A stretch of 64,000 nt of DNA. It comes from Blepharisma stoltei. Lineage: Eukaryota; Ciliophora; Heterotrichea; Heterotrichida; Blepharismidae. The position numbers and the translations under genes are program-made. Below, piece after piece: positions 22,681 to 33,748 of this stretch; within the stretch, counting starts at the first letter, position 1; every line of letters starts with the position of its first letter. The stretch covers positions 186,001 through 250,000 of the forward strand of contig CAJZBQ010000004.1 of assembly GCA_914767885.1 (NCBI GenBank), in the 5' to 3' direction. The notes below the pieces were generated by a model. It was not told the origin of the DNA. It saw only the letters and a list, made by a program, of their open reading frames with translations, and ran no database searches.

Positions 22681-24151
22681 TTATCTAAGCTTAGAAAACT
22701 CTGTTTTCAAATCAGCTTTAGTTCTCCCTTTAGTCTCAACCAAGTCAAACCACAAATAAGGAACACTTAGTAAGCAAATTCCTGCATAAAAGAAAAACGT
22801 ATAAGTCATCGAAAATGCATTAACCATAATTGGGAATAAGAAGACAACAGCTGTAGCCGAAGCCCAGTTCATTCCAAGGCAAATGCTCATAGCTTTAGGT
22901 GCTAAAATTTCTCCACACACAATCCAGCACAGTGGTCCAGCAGAAGTTTCAAAGAAAACAATATAAATTAATATAAAAGCCAGTGGAGGACCTACTGTTG
23001 CATCAACAGGTCCTGAAAAAATCCCATCAAAAATCAAGCATGCAGCCATTCCTAAGCTTCCAATCCAAAGCATAGGCTTTCTTCCGTATTTATTGACAGC
23101 TGGGAACAAAATCAACGTGGCACCCATATTAACAAGCCCAATTAGTACCGTAAAGCATCTCGCTACAAACTCGCTGCCGAATTCGCTAAAAATGCTTGTA
23201 GAGTACCCTAAAATTGCATTAATTCCGCACCACTGCTGTATAAAATTCAGCATAATCCCTATTCTGAAGCTTTTAGAATGCCCTTTTCTGCAGCATAATA
23301 AATCAGCATAGCTGCTTTCGCCTGCTTCTTCTTTTGATTTTTGTATGCTTTTTTCTAGTCTTGCCAGTGCAGATGCTGCGCTTTCGTCGTCATAGTATTG
23401 CCTTAGGCTTCTTTCTGCTTCTTCTCTTCTGTTTTGTTCTAAAAGCCAAACAGGAGTGTCATACTTAAACTTCATCAGCATTAAAAAGAGCTGGAATAAG
23501 GCAAAAACTGATTGTAAAGAAAACATGAACATTCACCAGTAATTTAAGTCATTACTTTTATAGCCTCCTGTTGGCAATGGCAATGCTAAAGCATACATAA
23601 AGACAATCCCAAGGGTAATGTTAAACTGTATCAAAGACCCAATTTTTCCACTAATGGAAACTGGGGCGAATTCAAAGATAAATAAAGGAGAGAGCACACA
23701 AAAGCCTCCTGCAATAAACCCAGATAGAAATCTGCCTATAGCAAAAGTTGGGGTGAATGGAATCAAAAAGAAGGCTGAAGCAATTATTGTAATTATACCA
23801 AAAATTATAAGTAAATAATTTGCTAAAAATAAAAAAAATTGATAGTAATGAGAATTATTATAATATATCCAAAATCAATATAGCTTGGCGACGGCCTTTT
23901 TTAGTTGCCAATGGACCTGCACTGAGAGCTCCAAAGGTAGCGCCGAAATGCATCATAGCATTCATTGTTGGAATAAAGTAATCTTTGTTGCTACCCCAAT
24001 CCAGGGTTGCAGAAATGTTATCCGGTGCTGAATTATAAACTCCGAGATTCATGCCTGAAATGAAAGAGCCCATCGCGACTGTTATCCCGATTTTTCAGAC
24101 AGTCTTGTTGTCAAATTTTTCTTGATCTGCTTCTAACAGAGGAGAAGACAT
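22681..24151 (-). CDS. MFS sugar porter 1 (germline form with one IES)
   Basis: A 12-helix major facilitator of the sugar porter family, expected to carry hexose or a similar sugar across a membrane. From ATG 24151 to TAA 22681, minus a 70-bp IES (23796-23867), it is 1,401 nt or 466 residues, exactly the length of the porter at 28267-29667. Signatures: TKKGRR after helix 2, PVWLLEQNRREEAE in the central loop, QQWCGINAILGYS in helix 7, NKYGRKPM after helix 8, GPLCWIVCGEI in helix 10, and the C-terminal VETKG. TGA encodes Trp at several points; the residue before MFMFSLQ is TGA here and TGG in porter 2. The glucokinase is the nearest plus-strand gene, which suggests a sugar-use cluster. The substrate is not determined. 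Confidence 0.88.
23796..23867. other. TA-bounded IES (70 bp) in sugar porter 1
   Basis: Porter 2 reads GTGTAATTGTATCTAAAACC continuously. Porter 1 has 70 extra bases with stops after GTAATTATA. Removal restores the frame and the exact length of porter 2. It is too long and lacks the form of the 15-16 nt introns. Confidence 0.9.
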
Positions 24152-26316
24152 TAATTATAACAGGTGAACAAATTTATCCTTTGAAGTGTGAATAAAAGGG
24201 TGGCTAACGAAAAGTTGTGGATTTAGAAATTAAAGATATTTTGTAGGCTTTTTGGGGTATAGGGAGATTTTAGAATATTAGAAATAATAATTTTATATAG
24301 AAATTAGGAAATTATTAGAGAAAAGTATTTTGTTAATATAAATGAAAAATGATAGGAAATTTATGATAATGAGGTTTATACTTTTATAGAGAGAGTGTGG
24401 GAGATTATGTATTATAGAAATTATTGTGAGAATATTTAGTCGATCGGCTGGATAATGTTTTTGATAGGCATTTTATAGTATAAGATATAGCAAAGTTTAA
24501 GAAAAAGAGTTAAGAAAAAATTGTGGATGATAAAGAAAAATATAATAGAAATAGAAGCTTATAAATAGTAAAAATTAGTTATTGTTTTAAAGATTATTGA
24601 AAAGCCTGCTTTTAGGCAGTAGAAGACCATTATTTTTTTCCCATAATGCTCCATGGCTCTTTTGTCAGTGCGTATACTGCTTTGCAGTATTTTTCTTTCC
24701 AATGAGACCTGTGCTCGCTGCCTTGAAGTTAAAATAAATTTCCTTTTGTGGAAAGTATAAACAGTTAATTGTTTTGGCCACCTGTCAGGCAAAAATGGAA
24801 GCTTGAGGCTTAGAACATAAAGACATATTGCACTGCTCTGAGCCCATTGGGAAATCCTTCCAACTTCGTCACCCATTTTCCCATGAATAAAGCCTTTATA
24901 GAATTCAGCTCGCCGCTCCATCTGCTCCAATAAAACCTATCTTATACACAATCAGCTTTCTCGTTCTTTCTCAAGGTCTTCTGTCTCGTTAATTCTCCAG
25001 CTGCAAGATTTAGAGGTCTGGTCGATTCGCAGTCATTTTAATGCATAGTAAAAATTAGTAATAATTTCAAAAAATACATTGATTAAGTCATGGAGGATTT
25101 TACGATTAAAACTATCCTACATTTTATTATTATCGCAAATAAATAAGAAATGCTTAAGCTTATATTATGAAGTCCTAATTTCATTTCATGTTTTTACTAT
25201 TCAAATTAATATATCTGCTTATAAAGAATTGCTCACTAGGAGCATTTTTTCGGTTCACTATTTTTAAATTTGGCGCGGCAAAATATAGCTCTCTAGCAAA
25301 TTTGTAAGCCAGCTATTGTCTCACTAACTTAAATCGCTCCCTAATGGGCTATTCACGAAAATGGGTATATCTTATGCTTCCTAAAATAGTTATAAATATA
25401 AAAACAAACGTTTGAGCTCTTGATAATTGATCAAGCAATATTTTATTCTAAATTTATAATTTATATTCCAAGATATGATCTCTAAAATTCCATTTTTTTA
25501 ATTATACCTAAATGTGTAGTATTTAATTCAAGTATGGCATAGATTAGGCAATTGAAAAGCTATATTTAATTGCAATTAATTGCCCTAGTTTATAAAAATA
25601 CAAAGAACTCCTTATTGTAAAAATACAATTTTAGCATGTTTGAGATGACTATATTTTAGTTGCTTTTTGATTTTATCCATAATAATTAGCAAAATAAAAT
25701 AATTTATGCGTATTTTAACTCTTAAGTTTATTAAGCGCAGTTCTTAAGGCTGATTTTAATATTTTTTTATTTAAATAGGCAGGCATTGTAAGTAAAAGCA
25801 TTCAATCAGAAATAAAACGCTTAAATTTCCTTTAATTTTGAAAAAATTTACTTATCAGAAATAATGATTGTCTTCAGCTAGCACTTAATTTATAATTTTT
25901 ATTCTTAATAGAGTAATTAGGCAAGTGATGGCAAGCCAATAAGAAAATAATTATTATTTATAATTGACGCTTTATTGGTAATAAATAAAATTGAATAACA
26001 CTATTGCTGTTTTAAGACTTGATATATCAACTTTATGCAAGTTCAATAAATTTGTAAATTAATTCACTTATGTTGGCGACGTAAATGGAGCAATTGCTAA
26101 ATATAAAAAAATATAAAAATGAATGCTTATGAAACAATGGACCTTTCGCTCAAAAAATTTGGTTTTTTATTGGACTGCCCTTTAAACTTATTTATAAGCT
26201 TTGTCTCAAATTTTAAAATTAATATTAGCTATTCAAAAAAAATTTTTAAAACTGTTTGTGCACCTTATTTAAAAATTCTTGTCATTTTTGGCTACATTAA
26301 ATAGCCATTAAATTAA
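24152..26316. other. Intergenic region upstream of glucokinase
   Basis: It holds the retroposon-like insert at 24580-25059; the rest is AT-rich. The part at about 25.66-26.11 kb (CTTAAGGCTGATT, then GTTGGCGACGTAAATGGAGCAATTG) is a diverged copy of the blocks at 27.78-28.08 and 30.94-31.24 kb. The short ORF at 26119-26304 just before the glucokinase is not convincing. Confidence 0.5.
24580..25059 (-). mobile_element. Retroposon-like insert with 15-bp target duplication (480 bp)
   Basis: ATAGTAAAAATTAGT is repeated at 24565-24579 and 25045-25059. On the minus strand it begins GCATTAAAATGACTGCG. Parts (GGCAAAAATGGAAGC, GGCTTAGAACATAA) resemble the insert at 55854-56426, so the two may be one family. 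Confidence 0.75.
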
Positions 26317-27375
26317 ATGTCGATTGTTTTGGTAGCTGATATTGGAGGAACTAACTCTCGCTTTGAGTTGCTCTCCTTCGAAAATGGAGAATGTACAGTT
26401 GTGAAACCCTTAGAAAATCTAAATTCTCACAGCTTTGAGGAGTTTATTCCAGTAATTAAAACTTTTCTTGCTGGCCAACCAACTCCAAGCATTGGAGTCT
26501 TCGCAATTGCAGGGCCTGTTAAGGGCAACAGTGTTACGTTTGTCAATACTGGCTGGCCTCCATGTACAACAGACGCAGTGACTAATGAAGTGGGTATTGA
26601 AAAAGTTGTGTTTCTCAACGATTTCCAAGCAGCTGGCTATGGAGTCTTGGATTTGAAGCCAGAAAAAATGATTCAGTTAAATCCAGGTGTAAGGCCGATT
26701 GAACATTCTCCAGTTGTAGTCACTGGGCCTGGCACTGGCCTTGGGTTTTGCTTTTTAACTTGGAATGGACGACATTATGACGCATGGGGGACTGAAGGAG
26801 GACACTATGATTTTGGTCCTAAAAATGAGCTTCAGTGGAAATTCTCTATGTACATGCTTGAAAGAGTAAGAGGAGCATGCCAACAAGGCGAAGAGTACCC
26901 ACAATTTGAAGGAATTCAAGCAGCTAATCAAGAATTGGTGCTTGCAGGAGTGGGAGCTTATAATCTTTACCCATTTATGAGGAGAGAATTCCCTGAATTG
27001 CTCAATGAAGAATTTGACAGGCTATTTGAAAGCAGCCCAGGAGAAAGAATGAAGCTAATTATGGAATATGGATTTTCAGGAAGAGACCAGCTATGCCAAA
27101 AAGCTGTAGAATTGTGGCTACAAATGCTTGGATATGAATGCGGAAATTCAATCGCAAAAACTTTGCCATATGGCGGATTTTATTTGATTGGAGGTTTGGT
27201 TACTAGAAATGCAGAAAATATAGCCAAAAGCCAAATTTTTAAAGATGCATTGTTTGCTAAGCCTCCTCATATCAGAGCAGCTATTAACAGCTGTCCTTTT
27301 TTTATTGTGAGCCATGAAGACTGTGGGATGATTGGAGCCAAGAAATATATCAAGAATTATCTTAACATCGCTTAA
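26317..27375 (+). CDS. glk: Glucokinase, bacterial-type (Glk family)
   Basis: A 352-residue ATP-dependent hexokinase of the bacterial glucokinase type, which phosphorylates glucose to glucose-6-phosphate in the cytosol. Signatures in order: N-terminal phosphate loop LVADIGGTNSRF (residues 5-16), AIAGPVKGN, FLNDFQAAGYGV (catalytic Asp region, about 100-111), GPGTGLGF (about 140), the GTEGGHYDFGP sugar-binding segment (about 158), and C-terminal YLIGGLVTRN. Length is normal for the family (about 320-350). No insert or intron is needed and all Trp are TGG. It is flanked by sugar porters, implying uptake plus trapping of glucose. The family is found in several protists and presumably came from bacteria, but nothing here (composition, position) marks it as recent transfer. 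Confidence 0.95.
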   Translation: MSIVLVADIGGTNSRFELLSFENGECTVVKPLENLNSHSFEEFIPVIKTFLAGQPTPSIGVFAIAGPVKGNSVTFVNTGWPPCTTDAVTNEVGIEKVVFLNDFQAAGYGVLDLKPEKMIQLNPGVRPIEHSPVVVTGPGTGLGFCFLTWNGRHYDAWGTEGGHYDFGPKNELQWKFSMYMLERVRGACQQGEEYPQFEGIQAANQELVLAGVGAYNLYPFMRREFPELLNEEFDRLFESSPGERMKLIMEYGFSGRDQLCQKAVELWLQMLGYECGNSIAKTLPYGGFYLIGGLVTRNAENIAKSQIFKDALFAKPPHIRAAINSCPFFIVSHEDCGMIGAKKYIKNYLNIA

Positions 27376-28266
27376 TAAGGCTAAGAGATTTTTTAAAATA
27401 GTCAAATATTTTATATTAAATTTATGAATTTTTCTTCAAAATTATATATTTTAATTTATGGCTATGAAAGTAATAGGATTAATCTTAAGTATGCCTAGGC
27501 TCATCACATGAAAATATATTTTATTTATTTGGTTAAATAAATACAAATATTAGCCTAATTGAGATAAAAATTTATTATTATACTCCCATCGCCTTTTCCC
27601 TACATTTACAAATTTTTGCTTCCTTTTCAGTGAAAGGTTTGGTTTCGAGCATCATAAATTAATTTAATCTTTAAGTTCTGATATTTGAGCGAAACTACTA
27701 TTACTTATGCTGGTTTTTATGTTCTATCCCATATAAGCAGTCTAAAAAAATGGTATTTATTCATTTTTTAACTTTTTACGCTTATTGAAGCACAACTCTT
27801 AAGGCTGATTCTTAATATTGCTATTAAAATACCCATCACTGCAAGTAAAGAATATTCACTTAGCAGCAGAATCCTTAAGAAAAAATACCAATCAATTAAG
27901 AAAATAAATAAAATATATAAGAAGACTTCGTTAATGATGATATAAAATTACAAGAATATTTATTCTAATCATAACCTCTGTTTTAAAATTATTTAATAAT
28001 TTTTCTTTACACAAATAAAATATATTTGGAATTTACTCTCTTTAGTTGGCGAGATAAATGGAATAATTGTTGAAGGACAAAATATGACAAGAGACTGTCA
28101 GCATTTAGCCTGAAAAGTAAGCCTTTTTGCCCTAGAATTTAAATTTTTGCTGAAAATTTATACTCTTACCTAAAAATCAAATTTATCTTTGATTTTTTCC
28201 AAGTTATTTAGTCGTGAAAATCAGGCTTAAAAAAATTACTTTTTAATCGACTTAAAAGTAGATTAT
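27376..28266. other. Spacer duplicated downstream of porter 3
   Basis: About 0.87 kb between glucokinase and porter 2, similar along its length to 30560-31426. Shared blocks include TATTTTATATT-AA-TTATGA, CATCACATGAAAA-like text, CTTAAGGCTGATTCT and, nearest the porters, a near-identical stretch from GTTGGCGAGATAAATGGAAT to the stop codons. It is the downstream part of the segment that was duplicated with the porters. No gene is evident. Confidence 0.6.
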
Positions 28267-29667
28267 TTATCTGAGCTTTGAAAACATCATTTTCAAGTCA
28301 GCTTTAGTTTTTCCTTTCGTCTCAATTAAGTCAAGCCACAAATAAGGAATACTTAAAATGCAAATTCCTGCATAAAATAAAAACGTATAAGTCATCGTAA
28401 ATGCATCAGCCATAATAGGGAACAAGAAGACCACAGCTGTAGCCGAAGCCCAGTTTGTTCCAATGCAAATACTCATAGCTTTAGGCGAACAAATTTCTCC
28501 ACAAACAATCCAAATTAGTGGCCCAACTGATATTTCGAAGAAAACAATATAAAGCAATATAAAAACAAGCGGAGGGCCTGAAGAACCATCGACAGGACCT
28601 GAAAAAATCCCAACCAAAACTAAGCACACAGCCATTCCCAAGCATCCCACCCAAAGCATAGACTTTCTCCCAAATTTATTAACAGCTGGGAACAATATCA
28701 AAGTAGCGGCCATATTAACAAGTCCAACTACAACAGTAAAAACTCTTGCAATAAACTTGTTTCCGAACTCGCTAAAAATAGTAGTAGAGTACCCGATAAT
28801 TGCGTTAATTCCGCTTCATTGTTGTATTAAATTCAGCATGACTCCAATTCTTATAATCTTAGAATGCCCTTTTCTGCAGCACAGCAAGTCAGCATAGCTG
28901 CTTTCTCCGGCTTCTTGTTTAGCTTTTGCTATATTTTGCTCTAATTTTGAAAGAGCTATTAAAGCATTGTCATCATCATAGAACTGGGTTAAGCTTTCCT
29001 CAGCTTCTTTTCTTCTATTTTGCTCTAGAAGCCAAACAGGAGTATCATACTTAAACTTCGTAAGGATTAAAAAAAGTTGGAGTATCGCAAATACTGATGA
29101 TAAAGCGAACATAAACATCCACCAGTAATTCATGTTGTCGTTATCATAATCCCCTGTTGGTAGTGGCAAAGCTAAGGCATACATAAAGACAATACCGAGC
29201 GTTATGTTAAATTGTATCAAGGACCCAATTTTTCCGCTAATAGCAATAGGGGCATATTCGAAAATATATAATGGGGAGATTACACAAAAGCCTCCTGCAA
29301 CAAACCCAGACAAAAATCTGGCAATGGCAAATGTTGGGGTAAATGGAATCAGGAATAAGGCTGACGATATTAGTGTAATTGTATCTAAAACCAATATGGC
29401 TTGACGTCGGCCTTTTTTAGTTGCAATTGGACCTGCTCCAAGAGACCCAAAAATAGCGCCGAAATGCATCATAGCATTCATTGTTGGGACCAGGATGTCT
29501 TTATTGTCACCCCAATTCAAGGTCGCCGCAACATTATCCGGGGCTGAATTGTAGACGCCAAGGCTCATGCCTGCAATAAAAGGCCCGATAGCGACTGCCA
29601 AACCGATTTTTCAGACAGCCTTACTATCAAACTTTTCTTGGTCAGCTTCAACTTTTTCGAAAGACAT
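28267..29667 (-). CDS. MFS sugar porter 2 (intact, 466 aa)
   Basis: A complete 1,401-nt frame from ATG 29667 to the stop at 28267, with no IES or intron. It carries the sugar porter signatures TKKGRR, PVWLLEQNRRKEAE, QQ-GINAIIGYSTTIF, NKFGRKSM, GPLIWIVCGEICSPKAMS and IETKGKTKADLK. TGA encodes Trp at two places (KAV-W-KIG near 29609 and QQ-W-SGIN near 28817), which is why it splits in a standard-code reading. It is close in sequence to porter 3, including about 0.9 kb of downstream DNA, so they are a recent duplicate pair. The likely role is facilitated or proton-coupled hexose uptake; the substrate is unproven. Confidence 0.92.
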
Positions 29668-31426
29668 TAATTATATAGTGGTGGAAATTAATTTAATACT
29701 TAAGTGGCTGATAAGCTATAAAAGAAAATTTGTGGACAAATAAATTTTTTGAAATTTATATGAGTGCACTTCATCCATTTTTTTATTTGGTCTAAAAATT
29801 ATCATTGGTGTCGTTTAAAAAAATTCAGAATTTTATAAAATGATATAAAAATTTTTATAAGTGAAATTCAATGGGAAAGTGTAAATATAAAAATTTGGGT
29901 TATAACAAAAATTATAATTGATTAAGAGCCAATAAAATGCAAAATATGAGATTTAAAATGGGTATATTGATTAATGAAGCAAAAATTTAAAATTCTAACA
30001 ATATTGCATCTATTTATTGCTCTAAATATTTGAGATAACTACATAGAAGCTATGCTATGTGGTGGAAATTAATTTAATGATGCCAATTTAAGTAAAGGCT
30101 ATAAAAGAGTGTTTGCTAATCGATAATAGTAAATGAGGAGAATTTTTTTAGTTAAATGAACAACATTTTTTATTTGGTTAAAAATGATGACAAAAATGTC
30201 GCTAAAAATAATCAGTAGTTTTTGAAATAATTTTTTCTTAATAATTTTTAAGTAAAAGGGATTAAAAGAGCGGACTTGCAGGGTTTGACTAGCATGTAAA
30301 ATATAAAATCTTAAGATTGAAAAGTTATTTATAAATTTCCTTAATAATTATTCATAATATTAGGGCTAAGTTTATACAAAATTTTTATTAAGAAATGGAT
30401 CTCAAATTAGGCAAACAATTTAAATAATTTATTTGTACTTGACTAGACAAATAATCCAAAGCGTTATTTTAAACAATTTTAATTTGAATTGTTATTTTTA
30501 TAAAGAGTCTGTGGATTTGGTATTATATTTATTTACTATTTAAATTTAAAGCCCTATAAGCTATAAAATTAGTTCTTTAATATTAAATATTTTATATTGA
30601 ACTTATGAGTTATTCTCACGAATTCCATATTTCCATTTATTCCTACAAGTTTAGCTGGACTAATCAAATTTTTTATATAAGCCTACCACATGAAAAGCTA
30701 AGTTTTATATCATTGTGCTTTAGTTAAAATACAAATGATTATCCCTAGTTTGGTGAAAATATATAAAAAACTTCTTATTATATTTATCGCTAATATTTCC
30801 TTTTGAAAGCAAAAGGTTATTTTGAGTAGCAGAAATTAATTTATCTTTTATATCTGGCATTCTAAGTAGTGCCACTATTTCTTAGCCTGCTTTTTTATCT
30901 TTTATCCTCAAAAGGCATTTATGTGTTTTTAACTTCCTTAATTTTATTAAAGCATTGCTATTAAGGCTGATTCTATATATTTGTTATTAAAATAGTTATC
31001 ACTACAATTAAGGATCATTTCATTAGTAACAAAATGCTTAAGCAAAAAATATCGAGTCAAACTAAGCAAATAAATTAAATTTATAGGTTGAGCCTTTATT
31101 GATAATAAAATCAAATCATCTCAATATTTCGACCTCAATTTTAATTTGCTTTATATTTTTTGGTTGATCACGAATATAAATAAATTTGTAATTTCTCTCT
31201 TGAGTTGGCGAGATAAATGGAATAATTGTTGAAGGACAAAATTATGAAAATAGACTGTCAGCATTTAGCCTGAAAAGTAAGCCTTTTTGTCTTAGAATTT
31301 AAATTTTTGCTGAAAATTTATACTCTCGCTTAAAAAATCAATTTATCTTTGATTTTTTCCAAATTATTTAGTAGTGAAAATCAGGCTTAAAAAAATTGCT
31401 TTTTAGTAGACTTAAAGATAGATTAC
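29668..31426. other. Spacer with duplicated porter flanks
   Basis: The upstream flank of porter 2 (GTGGTGGAAATTAATTTAAT, about 29677) recurs near 30059 and, diverged, near 33757, so three copies of a porter upstream region exist for only two downstream porters. 30560-31426 repeats 27390-28266. AT-rich; no coding sequence recognised. Confidence 0.55.
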
Positions 31427-33748
31427 TTATCTGAGTTTTGAAAACATCATTTTCAAGTCAGCTTTAGTTTTTCCTTTCGTCTCGATTAAGTCAAGCCACA
31501 AATAAGGAATACTTAAAATGCAAATTCCTGCATAAAATAAAAACGCATAAGTCATCGTAAATGCATTAGCCATAATAGGGAACAAGAAGACCACAGCTGT
31601 AACCGAAGCCCAGTTTGTTCCAATGCAAATACTCATAACTTTCGGTGAACAAATTTCTCCACAAACAATCCAAATTAGTGGCCCAACTGATATTTCGAAG
31701 AAAACAATATAAAGCAATATAAAAACAAGCGGAGGGCCTGAAGAACCTTCGACAGGACCAGAAAACATTCCAACCAAAATTAAGCACACAGCCATTCCTA
31801 AGCATCCCACCAAAAGCATAGGCTTTCTCCCAAATTTATTAACAGCTGGGAACAATATCAATGTAGCGGCCATATTAACAAGTCCAACTACAACAGTAAA
31901 AACTCTTGCAATAAACTTGTTTCCGAACTCGCTAAAAATAGTAGTAGAGTACCCTATAATTGCGTTAATTCCGCTCCATTGTTGTATTAAATTCAGCATG
32001 ACTCCAATTCGAATAATCTTAGAATGCCCTTTTCTGCAGCACAGCAAATCAGCATAGCTGCTTTCTCCAGCTTCTTGTTTAGCTTTTGCTATATTTTGCT
32101 CTAATTTTGAAAGAGCTATTGGCTCATTTTCATTATCATAGTACTGAGTTAAGCTTGCTTCTGCATCTTTTCTTCTATTTTGCTCAAGAAGTCAAACAGG
32201 GGTATCATACTTAAATTTCGTTAAAATTAAAAAAAGCTGGAGTATCGCAAATACTGATAATAAAGCGAACATAAACATCCACCAGTAATTCATGTTGTCG
32301 TGTTGGCAGTGGCAAAGCTAAGGCATAATAATAATTTAACGGTTATCGCCCTTTAGAGGACTAATATTTTCCAAATTCTTCTTCTTCTTTTTTCTTCCCC
32401 TTCAACTCCAATTATTTTCATCTAAAAAATTCTGTCCATACTTCACATTTTCGGCTTTTTTCTTCAAATTCAATTCTATTTCATTTAAGACTTGATTTCT
32501 TCGTCCTAAACTTCTTTCATAATCTTCCACCCCAATATTATATAGATCCAAAATCTTATTGCATTCGCATCTTCTTTTTCTTCAATTTTTCTTCCTCCAT
32601 GACTTGCATGCAAATTCCATTTTATTTCATCCCTTCCCTTTTCGATGGCAAATTTTTTTGCTTGTAATCGACTCAACGCCTAAATTCCAACACTTAGTAT
32701 TTTCTAGGGAAGCACCTCCTTCAGAATCCTTACTCTCTAGTGTGCCTTGGCCTTCAGCTTCATCTTCAGCATTCCCAACCTCAGTGTTGTCCTTGATTCC
32801 ACTCTCATCACTTGAGGTTTGAATTATTTCCACAAGTCGAGTGCCTGCTGTTGCATAAAGTGGCGTAATTGTCTCACTATCAAGCACTTCTTCAGTTTGG
32901 TTCCAAGCCTAGGATACAAATCTTCCTCATATTTTATCTTCATCTTATTCATCATGGTCATCGTAGTTGCTTCAGTAATCATCCTCAACTTCATAGTCAG
33001 AAAAGAACTCTTCTGGTGGCATCAAGTATCCTTCTGCATTGAGAACAATATCTGTACCATTTAGCCATTCTTCCTCGTTCTCTGATATGCCGCAAAAATC
33101 CATGACTTCCCAATGCTGCTTCATCATCCTTGATACCTGTCTAGAAGGCAGAAACTTAGATGAGTCTTTTATAGAGTTGACTTCCCCTGCATTACTGATA
33201 GCTTCATGAGCTTGTTGCAAATTTCTTTCCCAATAGTTCCACATTTTCCAAAGCTAAGGCATACATAAAGACAATACCGAGAGTTATGTTAAATTGTATC
33301 AAGACCCAATTTTTCCACTAATAGCAATGGGGGCATATTCGAAAATATATAATGGGGAGGTCACACAGAAGCCTCCTGCAACAAACCCAGACAAAAATCT
33401 GCCAATAGCAAATGTTGGGGTAAATGGAATCAAGAATAAGGCTGAAGCAATTATTGTAATTATATCTAAAATCAATATTGCTTGGCGGCGGCCTTTTTTA
33501 GTTGCAATTGGACCTGCTCCAAGAGACCCAAAAATAGCGCCGAAATGCATCATAGCATTCATAGTCGGGACCAGGATGTCTTTATTGTCACCCCAATTCA
33601 AGGTGGCCGCAACGTTGTCCGGGGCTGAATTGTAGACGCCAAGGCTCATCCCTGCAATAAAAGGCCCGATAGCGACTGCCAAGCCGATTTTTCAGACAGC
33701 CTTACTATCAAACTTTTCTTGGTCAGCTTCAACTTTTTCGAAAGGTAT
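31427..33748 (-). pseudogene. MFS sugar porter 3, decayed copy
   Basis: Closely similar to porter 2 but damaged. The start codon has become ATA (33746-33748, where porter 2 has ATG). A 14-bp deletion just after ATGTTGTCG (about 32300) and a 1-bp deletion at about 33304 shift the frame between them. A retroposon-like insert (32328-33263) sits in the same region. Accounting: 2,322 bp minus 936 (insert plus one repeat) is 1,386, which is 15 short of the 1,401 of porter 2. The C-terminal 206 residues (31427-32047) stay open. Even perfect excision would leave no start and a scrambled stretch, so it is probably non-functional, though use of a downstream ATG cannot be excluded. Confidence 0.82.
32328..33263 (-). 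mobile_element. Retroposon-like insert made almost entirely of one ORF (936 bp)
   Basis: CAAAGCTAAGGCATA is duplicated at 32313-32327 and 33249-33263; porter 2 has it once. On the minus strand the insert starts 4 nt before an ATG (33244), and the frame ends with TAA at 32336-32338, nine bases from the other repeat. The 303-codon frame (with TGA as Trp) is broken by two stops near 32918-32945. It encodes an acidic, then Lys/Arg-rich protein (MWNYWERNLQQAHEA...; SKKICHRKGKG; WRKRRCECNK). I recognise no domain. It looks like a reverse-transcribed copy of a small mRNA or a short retroelement ORF. Confidence 0.7.

Noticed and set aside
23796-23867. A 70-nt spliceosomal intron
   Set aside because: No GT..AG edges; bounded by TA repeats; all introns found here are 15-16 nt.
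25079-25267. 62-residue ORF
   Set aside because: AT-rich intergenic frame with no conserved features, and no matching copy near the related spacers.
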